Assembly (NCBI GenBank): GCA_036557885.1
Contig: DATBGS010000123.1
Span: forward strand, 1-24,407
Direction of reading: 5' to 3'
DNA from: DATBGS01 sp036557885
GTDB lineage: Bacteria > Chloroflexota > Ktedonobacteria > Ktedonobacterales > DATBGS01
DNA: 24,407 nt
Shown here: positions 1 through 5,445 of the stretch, piece after piece
Position numbering within the stretch: the first letter of the stretch is position 1
Layout: every line of letters starts with the position of its first letter
Notes under the pieces: generated by a model
What the model saw: only the letters and a program-made list of their open reading frames with translations
What the model was told of the DNA's origin: nothing
Database searches by the model: none
Program-made: the position numbers and the translations under genes

Positions 1-176
1 GCAAACACCCTCTCCCAGAGGAAGCTGGCGAGGTATCCAGCGTGCTTCCAAGCAAAAGAGGGCCGTAGTGGGGGAGCGTCCCCAGGGAATGCCAGCAGGG
101 TCAGCCAAGAGAATTTGCTCGCTTACTGGAGGAAACCCGCGATGAGTCAAGGGGCCAAACAGAAAGGCAGAGGGCG

Positions 177-551
177 ATGGACCAGCGTGCTACCATCGAG
201 GAACTGGAAGCGCAGTTGCAGCAGCAGGCGACGCTCTTTCATCATTTGCACTACCAGGAGGCGGCCAAACGACGCGAACGGCAGGCGTTACGGGAGGAGC
301 TAGCACGCGTGCTGGCCGCGATAGCGGAAGCGCAGGCGATCGCACAAACCGCCTGCTCGCCCAATGTGCTGGCGGCCTTGTGCCTGCGCTCGGTCACCTT
401 GAAGCACCAGATCGCCAGCACCTCGGTCCAGATTGGCGCTCTGGCCCAGCAAGCGGAACGAGCAGAGGACAGCTACGAAGACACCCTCCAGCACCTGGAG
501 TCTCTGACAGGTGGAAATCGTTCGAAGGAGCCTGACGAGTCTCCCCAGTGA
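177..551 (+). CDS. Hypothetical coiled-coil protein, 124 aa
   Basis: I do not recognise this protein. Residues 1-60 are rich in Glu, Gln, Arg and Leu with heptad-like spacing (IEELEAQLQQQ at the start, then RQALREELARVLAAIAEAQ), so a long coiled coil is likely. A less charged helical stretch with two cysteines follows and the C-terminus is polar. There is no signal peptide or membrane segment. An AGAGGG motif sits just before the ATG, closer than ideal. The stop lies 116 bases before the next gene on the same strand. Base composition matches a coding frame, but the opposite strand is also open here, so the assignment rests on the helical, charged composition. Confidence 0.55.
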   Translation: MDQRATIEELEAQLQQQATLFHHLHYQEAAKRRERQALREELARVLAAIAEAQAIAQTACSPNVLAALCLRSVTLKHQIASTSVQIGALAQQAERAEDSYEDTLQHLESLTGGNRSKEPDESPQ

Positions 552-667
552 GATGGGCCAGGATTGGTCAACGTCAACACTGCTCCGGTGGCTCCAGCAG
601 GAGGTCCCGGCGCTTCTGGGCTGAAAGTCGCCCGTGCTCCGACCGCACAGTGATGGTAGGAAAAGGA

Positions 668-991
668 ATGGACAGCATGCAATTCCCAAAGGAAGAACCC
701 CAAGTGCAGATTCTGCAACTGATCCCGGCTCCTGCGCAGCTCCAGGCCAAGTTCGGGGCCAGACAGACACCAGTTATTGAACTCCCTCTCGTCTGCCTGG
801 CCTTGGTGAGGCGAAAGGATGAGGAAACCATCGAGGGGGTCGTTGTCGAGCAGGGCAAGTTCACACTGGTTTCCCACATCACGGGGTTCCTTGGGTACCG
901 CGATGGCCGGAGCCGCCATGATGGCGTTGACTGGTTTCAAAAAGCCGAGGGATACCGTCAGGCACAACAGCAGGTAGATGGTGGTCAGTAG
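668..991 (+). CDS. Hypothetical protein, 107 aa
   Basis: Unrecognised small soluble protein. The ATG at 668 was chosen because AGGAAAAGGA lies directly upstream; the frame is open further upstream to 548, and an ATG at 653 is an alternative. The middle alternates hydrophobic and polar residues as in beta strands (ELPLVCLALVRR, then EGVVVEQGKFTLVSHITGF), and the C-terminus is Gln-rich and charged. There is no signal peptide and no metal-binding motif. It follows the coiled-coil gene on the same strand and may be co-transcribed with it. The minus strand is also open across this stretch, but its translation is Cys/Pro/Ser-rich and lacks a convincing start, so the plus frame is preferred. Confidence 0.55.
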   Translation: MDSMQFPKEEPQVQILQLIPAPAQLQAKFGARQTPVIELPLVCLALVRRKDEETIEGVVVEQGKFTLVSHITGFLGYRDGRSRHDGVDWFQKAEGYRQAQQQVDGGQ

Positions 992-1207
992 ACGGCACCT
1001 TTGACAAGAGTGGAGGCATCTGGCCACCTTGGGAGCGGTTCTCCACCCTCTGCCTCTGCCAGGGGAAGCCCTGCACAGGAAGCGCAGCAGTGGAGAGACC
1101 AACCAGAGCCAGGAAGTCCACCCCCTCGCTCTGGACCACTTTGCGTAGCTCTGTCAGTTCACTGGGAAAGAGGGGGCGTAAGCAGTGGGCTCACCCACCA
1201 GAAGCGG

Positions 1208-1393
1208 CTAGAACTTGAGCTTCCGAGCTCTGCGCTTCCTCGCTTCTGACTTCCGCTTGCGTTTGGCACTGGGCTTCTCATAGTGTCGGCGCCGCCGCGA
1301 TTCCGCCAGCACGCCATCCTGTTGAATTTTCCGGTTGAACCGTTTGAGCGCGGCTTCGAAGGAGTCGTGCTCGCCAATCTTGATTTCTGACAT
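1208..1393 (-). CDS. rpsU: 30S ribosomal protein bS21
   Basis: Small ribosomal subunit protein bS21, which sits on the 30S platform near the 3' end of 16S rRNA and helps mRNA engagement during initiation. The 61-residue protein has the family pattern: an N-terminal strand-helix part (EHDSFEAALKRFNRKIQQDG), the RRRRHYEKPS motif at about 33-42, and a very basic tail ending KRRARKLKF. The length is normal for the family. The ATG at 1393 is preceded by an excellent Shine-Dalgarno site (AAAGGAGG, 7 bases of spacing). The same frame extends upstream to 1549, but that part is leader with no ribosomal similarity. The gene appears to be monocistronic, with its own strong promoter and a leader that can pair with its ribosome-binding site. 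It is divergent from the RRM gene. Confidence 0.96.
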   Translation of the reverse strand: MSEIKIGEHDSFEAALKRFNRKIQQDGVLAESRRRRHYEKPSAKRKRKSEARKRRARKLKF

Positions 1394-1394
1394 G

Positions 1395-1451
1395 GCCTTT
1401 CCTCCTTTCCTGACCCGAATCTCGGCGGTCTTTGGATCAAGGAGGAAAGGC
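1395..1451 (-). promoter_or_regulatory. rpsU leader hairpin able to mask the ribosome-binding site
   Basis: On the minus-strand transcript, 1451-1439 reads GCCTTTCCTCCTT and is perfectly complementary over 13 bases to 1407-1395 (AAGGAGGAAAGGC), which contains the rpsU Shine-Dalgarno sequence. The 31-base loop can form a small inner stem (CCGA / TCGG). If it forms, the stem hides the whole ribosome-binding site. The upstream arm also contains CCTCCTT, the same bases as the anti-Shine-Dalgarno end of 16S rRNA. The complementarity is seen directly; regulation by bS21, temperature or another factor is inferred. Confidence 0.6.
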
Positions 1452-1520
1452 GGTAACCATTCAGAACAAATGGTGGCGCGTTTTCTCGTGCTACTGCTCC
1501 GCTCCGCAGACGTCCTGCTG

Positions 1521-1549
1521 ATTCTATCCCCTGGTTCAGGGAATGTCAA
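1521..1549 (-). promoter_or_regulatory. Sigma-70-type promoter of rpsU
   Basis: Read on the minus strand: TTGACA (1544-1549), a 17-base spacer, and TAGAAT (1521-1526), a near-consensus vegetative promoter. It predicts a transcript start around 1514 and a leader of about 120 bases before the rpsU ATG at 1393. The spacer holds a small perfect inverted repeat (CCCTG / CAGGG, 1529-1533 and 1537-1541) that could be an operator or chance. Confidence 0.75.
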
Positions 1550-1839
1550 TAATCGTTTGCTTGCTTATGACTTTCAGGCCGAAGCGCTCCCGAAGGGAAA
1601 GCGCACTCTGATGAGCGTATCAGAGGAAGTACCCGTGTTCTGTGGTAGAATAGACTCCTCATTGCTTGCGTTCGCGCTTCCTGTGGTGGTTTCAGATCGC
1701 CCGACTGCCCACCTTGGCAGAGCAGTCTCTCACGAGTCGGTGGAGCGACGCGACTTCTGAGGGTGACCTGTTGTCTGTTGAAGTTCTCGCTCTCACGGGA
1801 GCCAGAGTAGGTAGCGGTAGTTTGAGAAAGAGAGGCCAA

Positions 1840-2112
1840 ATGGCCACGCGGATTTATGTTGGCAACCTGCCCTTTAGCGCTGACAACGCCCAGTTGATGC
1901 AGATGTTTGGAGCCTTTGGCGAGGTGGTTGACGCTCACCTGGTGATGGATCGTGAGAGTGGGCAGAGTAAAGGCTTTGCTTTTGTGGAGATGGGCAGTGA
2001 GGAGGCGATGCGTGCTGCCATCGCTGGACTCAATGGATCTACTCTGGGAGATCGAGTCCTCACCGTCAATGAAGCACGCCCACGCCCGGAGCGGGATCGC
2101 CGAGGTCGGTAG
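1840..2112 (+). CDS. Single-RRM RNA-binding protein, cyanobacterial Rbp type
   Basis: A 90-residue protein made almost entirely of one RNA recognition motif, with a short basic tail (RPERDRRGR). RNP2 is IYVGNL at residues 5-10 and RNP1 is KGFAFVEM at 44-51, with the aromatic residues that stack on RNA bases in both. The ATG at 1840 starts the domain directly and has GAGAGG four bases upstream; the frame is open earlier but without similarity. Such short RRM proteins (Rbp in cyanobacteria) bind single-stranded RNA in the cytoplasm, and several are cold-induced. In Anabaena an rbp gene lies next to rpsU; here the two are divergent neighbours, which suggests a link to translation or cold adaptation. 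The Arg/Asp-rich tail replaces the Gly-rich tail of some relatives. Confidence 0.93.
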   Translation: MATRIYVGNLPFSADNAQLMQMFGAFGEVVDAHLVMDRESGQSKGFAFVEMGSEEAMRAAIAGLNGSTLGDRVLTVNEARPRPERDRRGR

Positions 2113-2145
2113 GCCACTCACAGCGGGTGTGAACTCAAGAATAAA

Positions 2146-2179
2146 CAGCAGGCGATGGGGCACATCGCCTCGCCTGCTG
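2146..2179. terminator. Hairpin between convergent genes, candidate terminator
   Basis: A 10-bp perfect stem (CAGCAGGCGA at 2146-2155 with TCGCCTGCTG at 2170-2179) begins 34 bases after the RRM stop codon. A shorter alternative stem (GGCGAT / ATCGCC, 2151-2156 and 2164-2169) overlaps it. No T-run follows, so intrinsic termination is plausible but not certain. It lies between the RRM gene and the convergent gene ending at 2358. Confidence 0.45.
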
Positions 2180-2357
2180 CTCTCATCCGGCTCCTCTCCC
2201 CTTGGGTCTCCGAGAACAGGCGCAAGAAGCCATGCGCTCAACCTATCTCATCCTTTTGGACCGGTAGGTGAGAGGCGAGAGTTCTCGCGCCAGGTTCACT
2301 GGATCAAGCATCCTCCAGACAGCACCCGAAAGATCGAACTCCCACTCCTGAGAGGGA

Positions 2358-2648
2358 TTACTGCACTGGCTCCCAAGCTTCAGGATTGATGTCGTGTGTA
2401 GGGGGATGATGGTTGCTTTGGTAGAGGAATCCCTCAATGTCGGCCAAGCCGAGATGGCTGGCATAGATTGGCTCATAGTAGCGCCTGGTAGTGAGGTCAC
2501 GCATCATATTGAGGCTGTACCAGCGCGTATCCTTCCCCGTCCCAAAGAGAAAGTCATCATTCTCCACCACCAGGAGATCATATTTCCCTGACCGATTGAC
2601 TGCCTGGCACAAAGTCCGAGACGCCTTCAACGCATCGCTGAGTTTCAT
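2358..2648 (-). CDS. Hypothetical protein, 96 aa
   Basis: I do not recognise this family. The ATG at 2648 was chosen over the longer open frame because AAAGGA lies seven bases upstream. The N-terminus (MKLSDALKASRTLCQAVNRS) looks helical and is followed by a strand-like stretch (YDLLVVENDDFLF). The middle is rich in Arg, Asp and aromatics, and the C-terminus has HHPPTHD, with clustered histidines that could bind metal. There is no signal peptide or membrane segment. It is one of several small genes in this region and runs opposite to the RRM gene. The 159 bases between it and the next minus-strand gene leave room for its own promoter. Confidence 0.6.
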   Translation of the reverse strand: MKLSDALKASRTLCQAVNRSGKYDLLVVENDDFLFGTGKDTRWYSLNMMRDLTTRRYYEPIYASHLGLADIEGFLYQSNHHPPTHDINPEAWEPVQ

Positions 2649-2807
2649 AGAGTGATCCTTTCCTGCCTCCACCGGAAGGCTGAGAGGGAACGGGCAATGA
2701 ACAAGACATTGGTCTAAACACCCTTCGAGGTAGACAACGTTCTGCACGTACACAGGACCAGTTCAGTTCTCCTGGGGCGCGCGGTCACGTGCCGTTGCAA
2801 GAACTGC

Positions 2808-3065
2808 TCAAGGTGCATCTGGGGAACTGGATTGGGGTGGCTGGTAGGCCAGGCGTTCTCTCCGCTTCTGTTCATAACAGCGCCGCAGTTCGCTCAGGTG
2901 CTCTTTTGTTTCACTGGGCTGTGCTGGGCTGTAGAAAAACCAGGCGGAATACGCGACGGATTCTTCCAAAAGCAAGGTGCGATACACTGGGTCATCGGGC
3001 GAAGGGAGTGGAGCAGTGGCTTCCTTGAGCGGGGGCGTTGATGGTAGTGAATGCTTGCGTGCCAT
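2808..3065 (-). CDS. Hypothetical protein, 85 aa
   Basis: Unrecognised small protein. The ATG at 3065 has AGGAG eight bases upstream, which decides the start; the frame is open to 3365 but the extra part is low-complexity and lacks a ribosome-binding site. The N-terminus is Pro/Ser/Thr-rich and probably flexible. The middle (DDPVYRTLLLEESVAYSAWF) is helical, followed by a strongly basic helix (LRRCYEQKRRERLAY) and a disordered tail. The layout suggests a small protein binding nucleic acid or a partner protein, but nothing shows which. It lies on the same strand as the 96-residue gene downstream. A minus-strand TATAGT and a 14-bp palindrome lie about 320 bases upstream. Confidence 0.55.
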   Translation of the reverse strand: MARKHSLPSTPPLKEATAPLPSPDDPVYRTLLLEESVAYSAWFFYSPAQPSETKEHLSELRRCYEQKRRERLAYQPPQSSSPDAP

Positions 3066-3395
3066 ACCGAGATCTCCTTTGGTGAACGGGCGGGGGGGTT
3101 TAGTACCCGGTTGTGCAGGGTGTTTTCGAGAACACCTCGGCGCTCTCAAGAGGGATGGAATTCCAGAGCGCGCCCAAAATGAGAAAACAGCCAGGAAAGC
3201 AACAGCCAGGTGCCTGTGTCCAAACGGTGAGACAGGCGTACCTGGCCAAAGAGGTGAGGTACAAGATGTGACACTGTTTATGGAGGAGGTGGCACCAAGC
3301 AAGGCGCTTTCCCGCCCAGATCCTCTTACGAGAGGTCTGGTAGCACGCTTGCTTCCAGTGCTCAACCGGTTGTAGCTTCCAAGACCACTATAGCA

Positions 3396-3409
3396 TACTC
3401 ACGTGAGTA
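3396..3409. promoter_or_regulatory. 14-bp perfect palindrome, operator candidate
   Basis: TACTCACGTGAGTA is a perfect 14-bp inverted repeat with no spacer, the form expected for a dimeric repressor site. On the minus strand it directly precedes a -10-like TATAGT (3387-3392), with no good -35 beyond it. It could control the minus-strand gene starting at 3065. The regulator is unknown. Confidence 0.4.
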
Positions 3410-3515
3410 AATCCAGGAAGCACCGTGACGGGTTTTTACCACAAACCACGAACCAGAAGCCGGAGTAAGGCAACTTGACACAAACTCACCTACAGCAAAC
3501 GGAACAGGGGTGTTA

Positions 3516-3544
3516 TTGACTTTACTGACCTATTGCGCTATGCT
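3516..3544 (+). promoter_or_regulatory. Candidate sigma-70 promoter upstream of two hypothetical genes
   Basis: TTGACT (3516-3521), a 17-base spacer and TATGCT (3539-3544) on the plus strand. A start near 3551 would give a leader of about 170 bases before the ATG at 3723, or about 450 bases before the ATG at 4003. It could also drive a small non-coding RNA. Confidence 0.45.
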
Positions 3545-3722
3545 CTCCTTGGTCCTCAAGAAGCGTACTCCAGGGCACTGGCTCAGTCACTTTGAAGGCG
3601 TCACAGCTCTTGGCGCTGCCCCTTTGAGTGCAGCTCTCCTGAGGGGCCAAGCGAGGCATGGTTCTGCCATCAGGGGCGTGATCATGTAATTGCTGCTTCA
3701 CTCTGTGCATATCGTGGGCACG

Positions 3723-4037
3723 ATGGAATCAACCTACGTAGCTGTCATCCTTCAAGATCGAGCAACCTCTCTTAGGTGTTGGGGCCACACGACGCTGGCG
3801 CCTCCTGCAAGTGGCGCTCAAAACCGGCAAGGATTGTATACTCTTTCCCATCTCTCGTTGGTTCCTGCACAGCGGGCCACGTTGGCACTGCACCTCAGGT
3901 CAACTCAGCTTCCGAGGGGTCAGCAGGGAGTGTTGATCGTAGAGCTGACGTATGTGTTTCTCTGGGCAGAAACAAGCCAAGAGAGGCTGAAAGAAGGGCT
4001 CCATGCCAAATCAGCGGCATCTGAGATCCCATCTTGA
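3723..4037 (+). CDS. Possible hypothetical protein, 104 aa
   Basis: A weakly supported gene. From the ATG at 3723 the translation has beta-strand-like segments (TYVAVILQD near the start, GVLIVELTYVFLWA near residue 80) and a charged helix (SQERLKEGLHAK), a globular pattern unlike a random frame. In-frame TTG and GTG starts lie up to 33 bases upstream. The ribosome-binding site is poor. It overlaps the start of the next gene by 35 bases in a different frame, as can happen in translationally coupled pairs. The promoter-like sequence at 3516-3544 would serve both. No family is recognised and chance remains possible. Confidence 0.35.
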   Translation: MESTYVAVILQDRATSLRCWGHTTLAPPASGAQNRQGLYTLSHLSLVPAQRATLALHLRSTQLPRGQQGVLIVELTYVFLWAETSQERLKEGLHAKSAASEIPS

Positions 4038-4416
4038 CGAGGGGGTCAAACGAGGATTGCCCAATCGTTCTTTCTCTGAAGAAGACCTGTGGGAGTTCGT
4101 GAATACGGCCACATTTGATGAGGGGCGCATCCATCGCTACGTGGAGAGTCGGTGCGCCAATGGTGCAGGCTTGGTGGCCGATTTACAACGGAGTGTTGAG
4201 CAGGCTCCTGAGGCCCTCCTGGCCTGCTTACGTCATACCATTCGCTTGGAGCAAGGAGAAAAGCGCGCCCTCATTGTCTACCTACGCGCTACCTTTTCCT
4301 TGACTACGCCAGCGGCGGCGCTCCAGGTGCTGTTTCAAGCTATTGGGGCCATTGAGGCGATCCCAGAGACGCCAACCTATCGAGATGTTCCTCGCTTCTT
4401 GCTCCCCGGATGGTAA
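4003..4416 (+). CDS. Hypothetical protein, 137 aa
   Basis: Unrecognised, mostly helical soluble protein. The ATG at 4003 has AAGGG a few bases upstream. Residues 20-45 (PNRSFSEEDLWEFVNTATFD) resemble the start of a helical bundle. Later helices include VADLQRSVEQAPEALLACLR and RALIVYLRATFSLTTPAAAL. The tail reads RDVPRFLLPGW. There is no signal peptide, membrane helix or metal motif. Amino-acid composition and the long open frame support real coding. It may be coupled to the overlapping upstream frame. Downstream lie only hairpins and a mobile-looking HTH fragment, so it ends its transcription unit. Confidence 0.65.
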   Translation: MPNQRHLRSHLDEGVKRGLPNRSFSEEDLWEFVNTATFDEGRIHRYVESRCANGAGLVADLQRSVEQAPEALLACLRHTIRLEQGEKRALIVYLRATFSLTTPAAALQVLFQAIGAIEAIPETPTYRDVPRFLLPGW

Positions 4417-4928
4417 GAGATCACAGAGAGAAGAACGTGGTATGGCATAACGGGCTGGGAGCTGTGATCAGCGGCTCAGTCTTGAGCGTCCCTGTGACCT
4501 GGTCTGCTTTCTGCCAGAACGTAGTAAGGGCAGAGTTACAGTTCTGAGAGGGCGCTGCGACCTGACCCGCCTTGTGCCATCATGAGCACAAGGACCAGCC
4601 TCATGCTTCGAAGCGCTATTCTCGTGACGCTGGCCCTCTTTTTCTGCCATAATTAAGAACAGGACCATTGTTGCGTCAACTCTCACAAGCAGCATTGGTC
4701 CTTTTTATCGCAGATAGCCAATATATAATGAGGAGAATCTATATCTGGTTGTGCCAGAAGGCATCAGTGTGATCCAGATCAGGTGGTATAATGGCGTACG
4801 GTGCGAAAATGCTATCCGGACCATTGAACACAAGAGCAATGAATTGGTCTTCGGCTTCTCTGCGATCGTAATCGACAAAAATCCATCCCGTAATATTCAA
4901 AAATTCCATCCCATCACGGGCTTCCCTT
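4417..4928. other. Gene-poor stretch with hairpins
   Basis: About 500 bases between the 137-residue gene and the HTH gene. A perfect 8-bp stem (CCTTGTGC / GCACAAGG, 4570-4577 and 4586-4593) and a terminator-like structure at 4661-4706 are present. The stretch from about 4710 to 4930 is AT-rich. A GTG-started frame of 61 codons at 4751-4936 exists, but its nearest Shine-Dalgarno-like motif is too far away to support it. Confidence 0.45.
4661..4706 (+). terminator. Candidate intrinsic terminator
   Basis: Imperfect stem of 13 positions (AGGACCATTGTTG at 4661-4673 with CAGCATTGGTCCT at 4690-4702; seven terminal base pairs perfect, one mismatch and one G-U inside), followed at once by TTTTT on the plus strand. 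It could end the transcript of the 137-residue gene, although it lies 245 bases beyond its stop. Confidence 0.4.
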
Positions 4929-5174
4929 CTATCTAATGCTCCTCTTCACCAAGAGTATACTCCGTCGTGCTGCCGCCAAAATCCGGCGAATGGCTTCGTA
5001 CGATACCCGATAGCTGCGTGCCACCTGGCGCAACGACTTCCCTTGTGCCACCCGCTGCACGACGCGCGGCCACTCGGTGCGCGGCACCTTGAAGGGAGGA
5101 GTTGGAGGTTTGCTATGTTCGTGTTTGGGTACTACACTTTCCACATCATACAGAAGAAGCGCCGAATGGGGCAC
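4929..5174 (-). CDS. Small helix-turn-helix protein, copy 1, probably mobile-element derived
   Basis: An 81-residue frame with one clear domain: residues about 30-67 contain EWPRVVQRVAQGKSLRQVAR followed by SYRVSYEAIRRIL, a homeodomain-like helix-turn-helix of the kind found at the DNA-binding end of serine recombinases and IS transposases. The rest is short, basic and without a catalytic domain, so it is a stand-alone HTH protein or a fragment of a recombinase. A second copy lies at 10,422-10,616; the HTH cores match at 36 of 39 residues, and 115 bases of DNA align without gaps at about 84% identity by hand count. Similarity stops at the ends of the core, which argues for two old insertions or fragments. 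No strong ribosome-binding site is seen. Confidence 0.5.
   Translation of the reverse strand: MPHSALLLYDVESVVPKHEHSKPPTPPFKVPRTEWPRVVQRVAQGKSLRQVARSYRVSYEAIRRILAAARRSILLVKRSIR
4981..5095. repeat. Dispersed repeat, copy 1 (HTH core)
   Basis: Ungapped match to 10,477-10,591 (offset 5,496 bases), 97 of 115 positions identical by hand count. Most mismatches lie at the two ends and in codon third positions, so the protein is conserved more than the DNA. This suggests selection on the HTH before or after duplication. Confidence 0.7.
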
Positions 5175-5445
5175 CCATCTCGACTTTCGACGGAGAACCC
5201 GACTCCCGTCGGTTCCACCACGCTTGCTTGATTAAGCCCAGATACCATCCGGCCCCGTGCATTGATCGCCACTTATCGCGGATTCAACCCTTATCCCCTG
5301 CTTTTCCCCTTGAATAGCCTCCAGCCCAGGTGGCACCAGGGATGGTTGGTGATCGTGGATTCGACCCCTTCGGTTCCGCTCGCACTCCGTTGAAAAATAT
5401 GGTAGAGAGAGCCAGATAGAAATTGCTTGCTCTCGCACTCATGAA

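Larger units (their letters stand above)
1394..1839. other. Divergent intergenic region between rpsU and the RRM gene
   Basis: This 446-base region carries the rpsU promoter and leader on its left half. The right half is the upstream region of the RRM gene. A TAGAAT hexamer at 1646-1651 on the plus strand could be a -10 box, but I see no good -35 at the right distance. An imperfect GC-rich hairpin lies near 1584-1604. No further gene is supported. Confidence 0.5.
3066..3722. other. Intergenic stretch with regulatory signals only
   Basis: About 650 bases between a minus-strand gene and a plus-strand gene. It holds the 14-bp palindrome at 3396-3409 and a plus-strand promoter-like sequence at 3516-3544. 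No convincing gene is visible; frames on both strands have poor composition and no usable ribosome-binding site. Confidence 0.5.

Noticed and set aside
473..1102. 209-codon minus-strand frame across the first two hypothetical genes
   Set aside because: No ribosome-binding site, Cys/Pro/Ser/Leu-rich composition, and overlap with better plus-strand candidates.
1208..1549. rpsU frame extended upstream to 1549 (113 residues)
   Set aside because: The extra 52 residues have no ribosomal similarity; the promoter and the strong ribosome-binding site show that this part is untranslated leader.
4751..4936. 61-codon GTG-started plus-strand frame
   Set aside because: The nearest AGGAG is about 15 bases from the start, the frame lies in AT-rich DNA, and the translation has no recognisable pattern.
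5200..5440. tRNA-like GGATTCGACCCC segment upstream of the LuxR gene
   Set aside because: No acceptor stem or anticodon arm could be paired around it.
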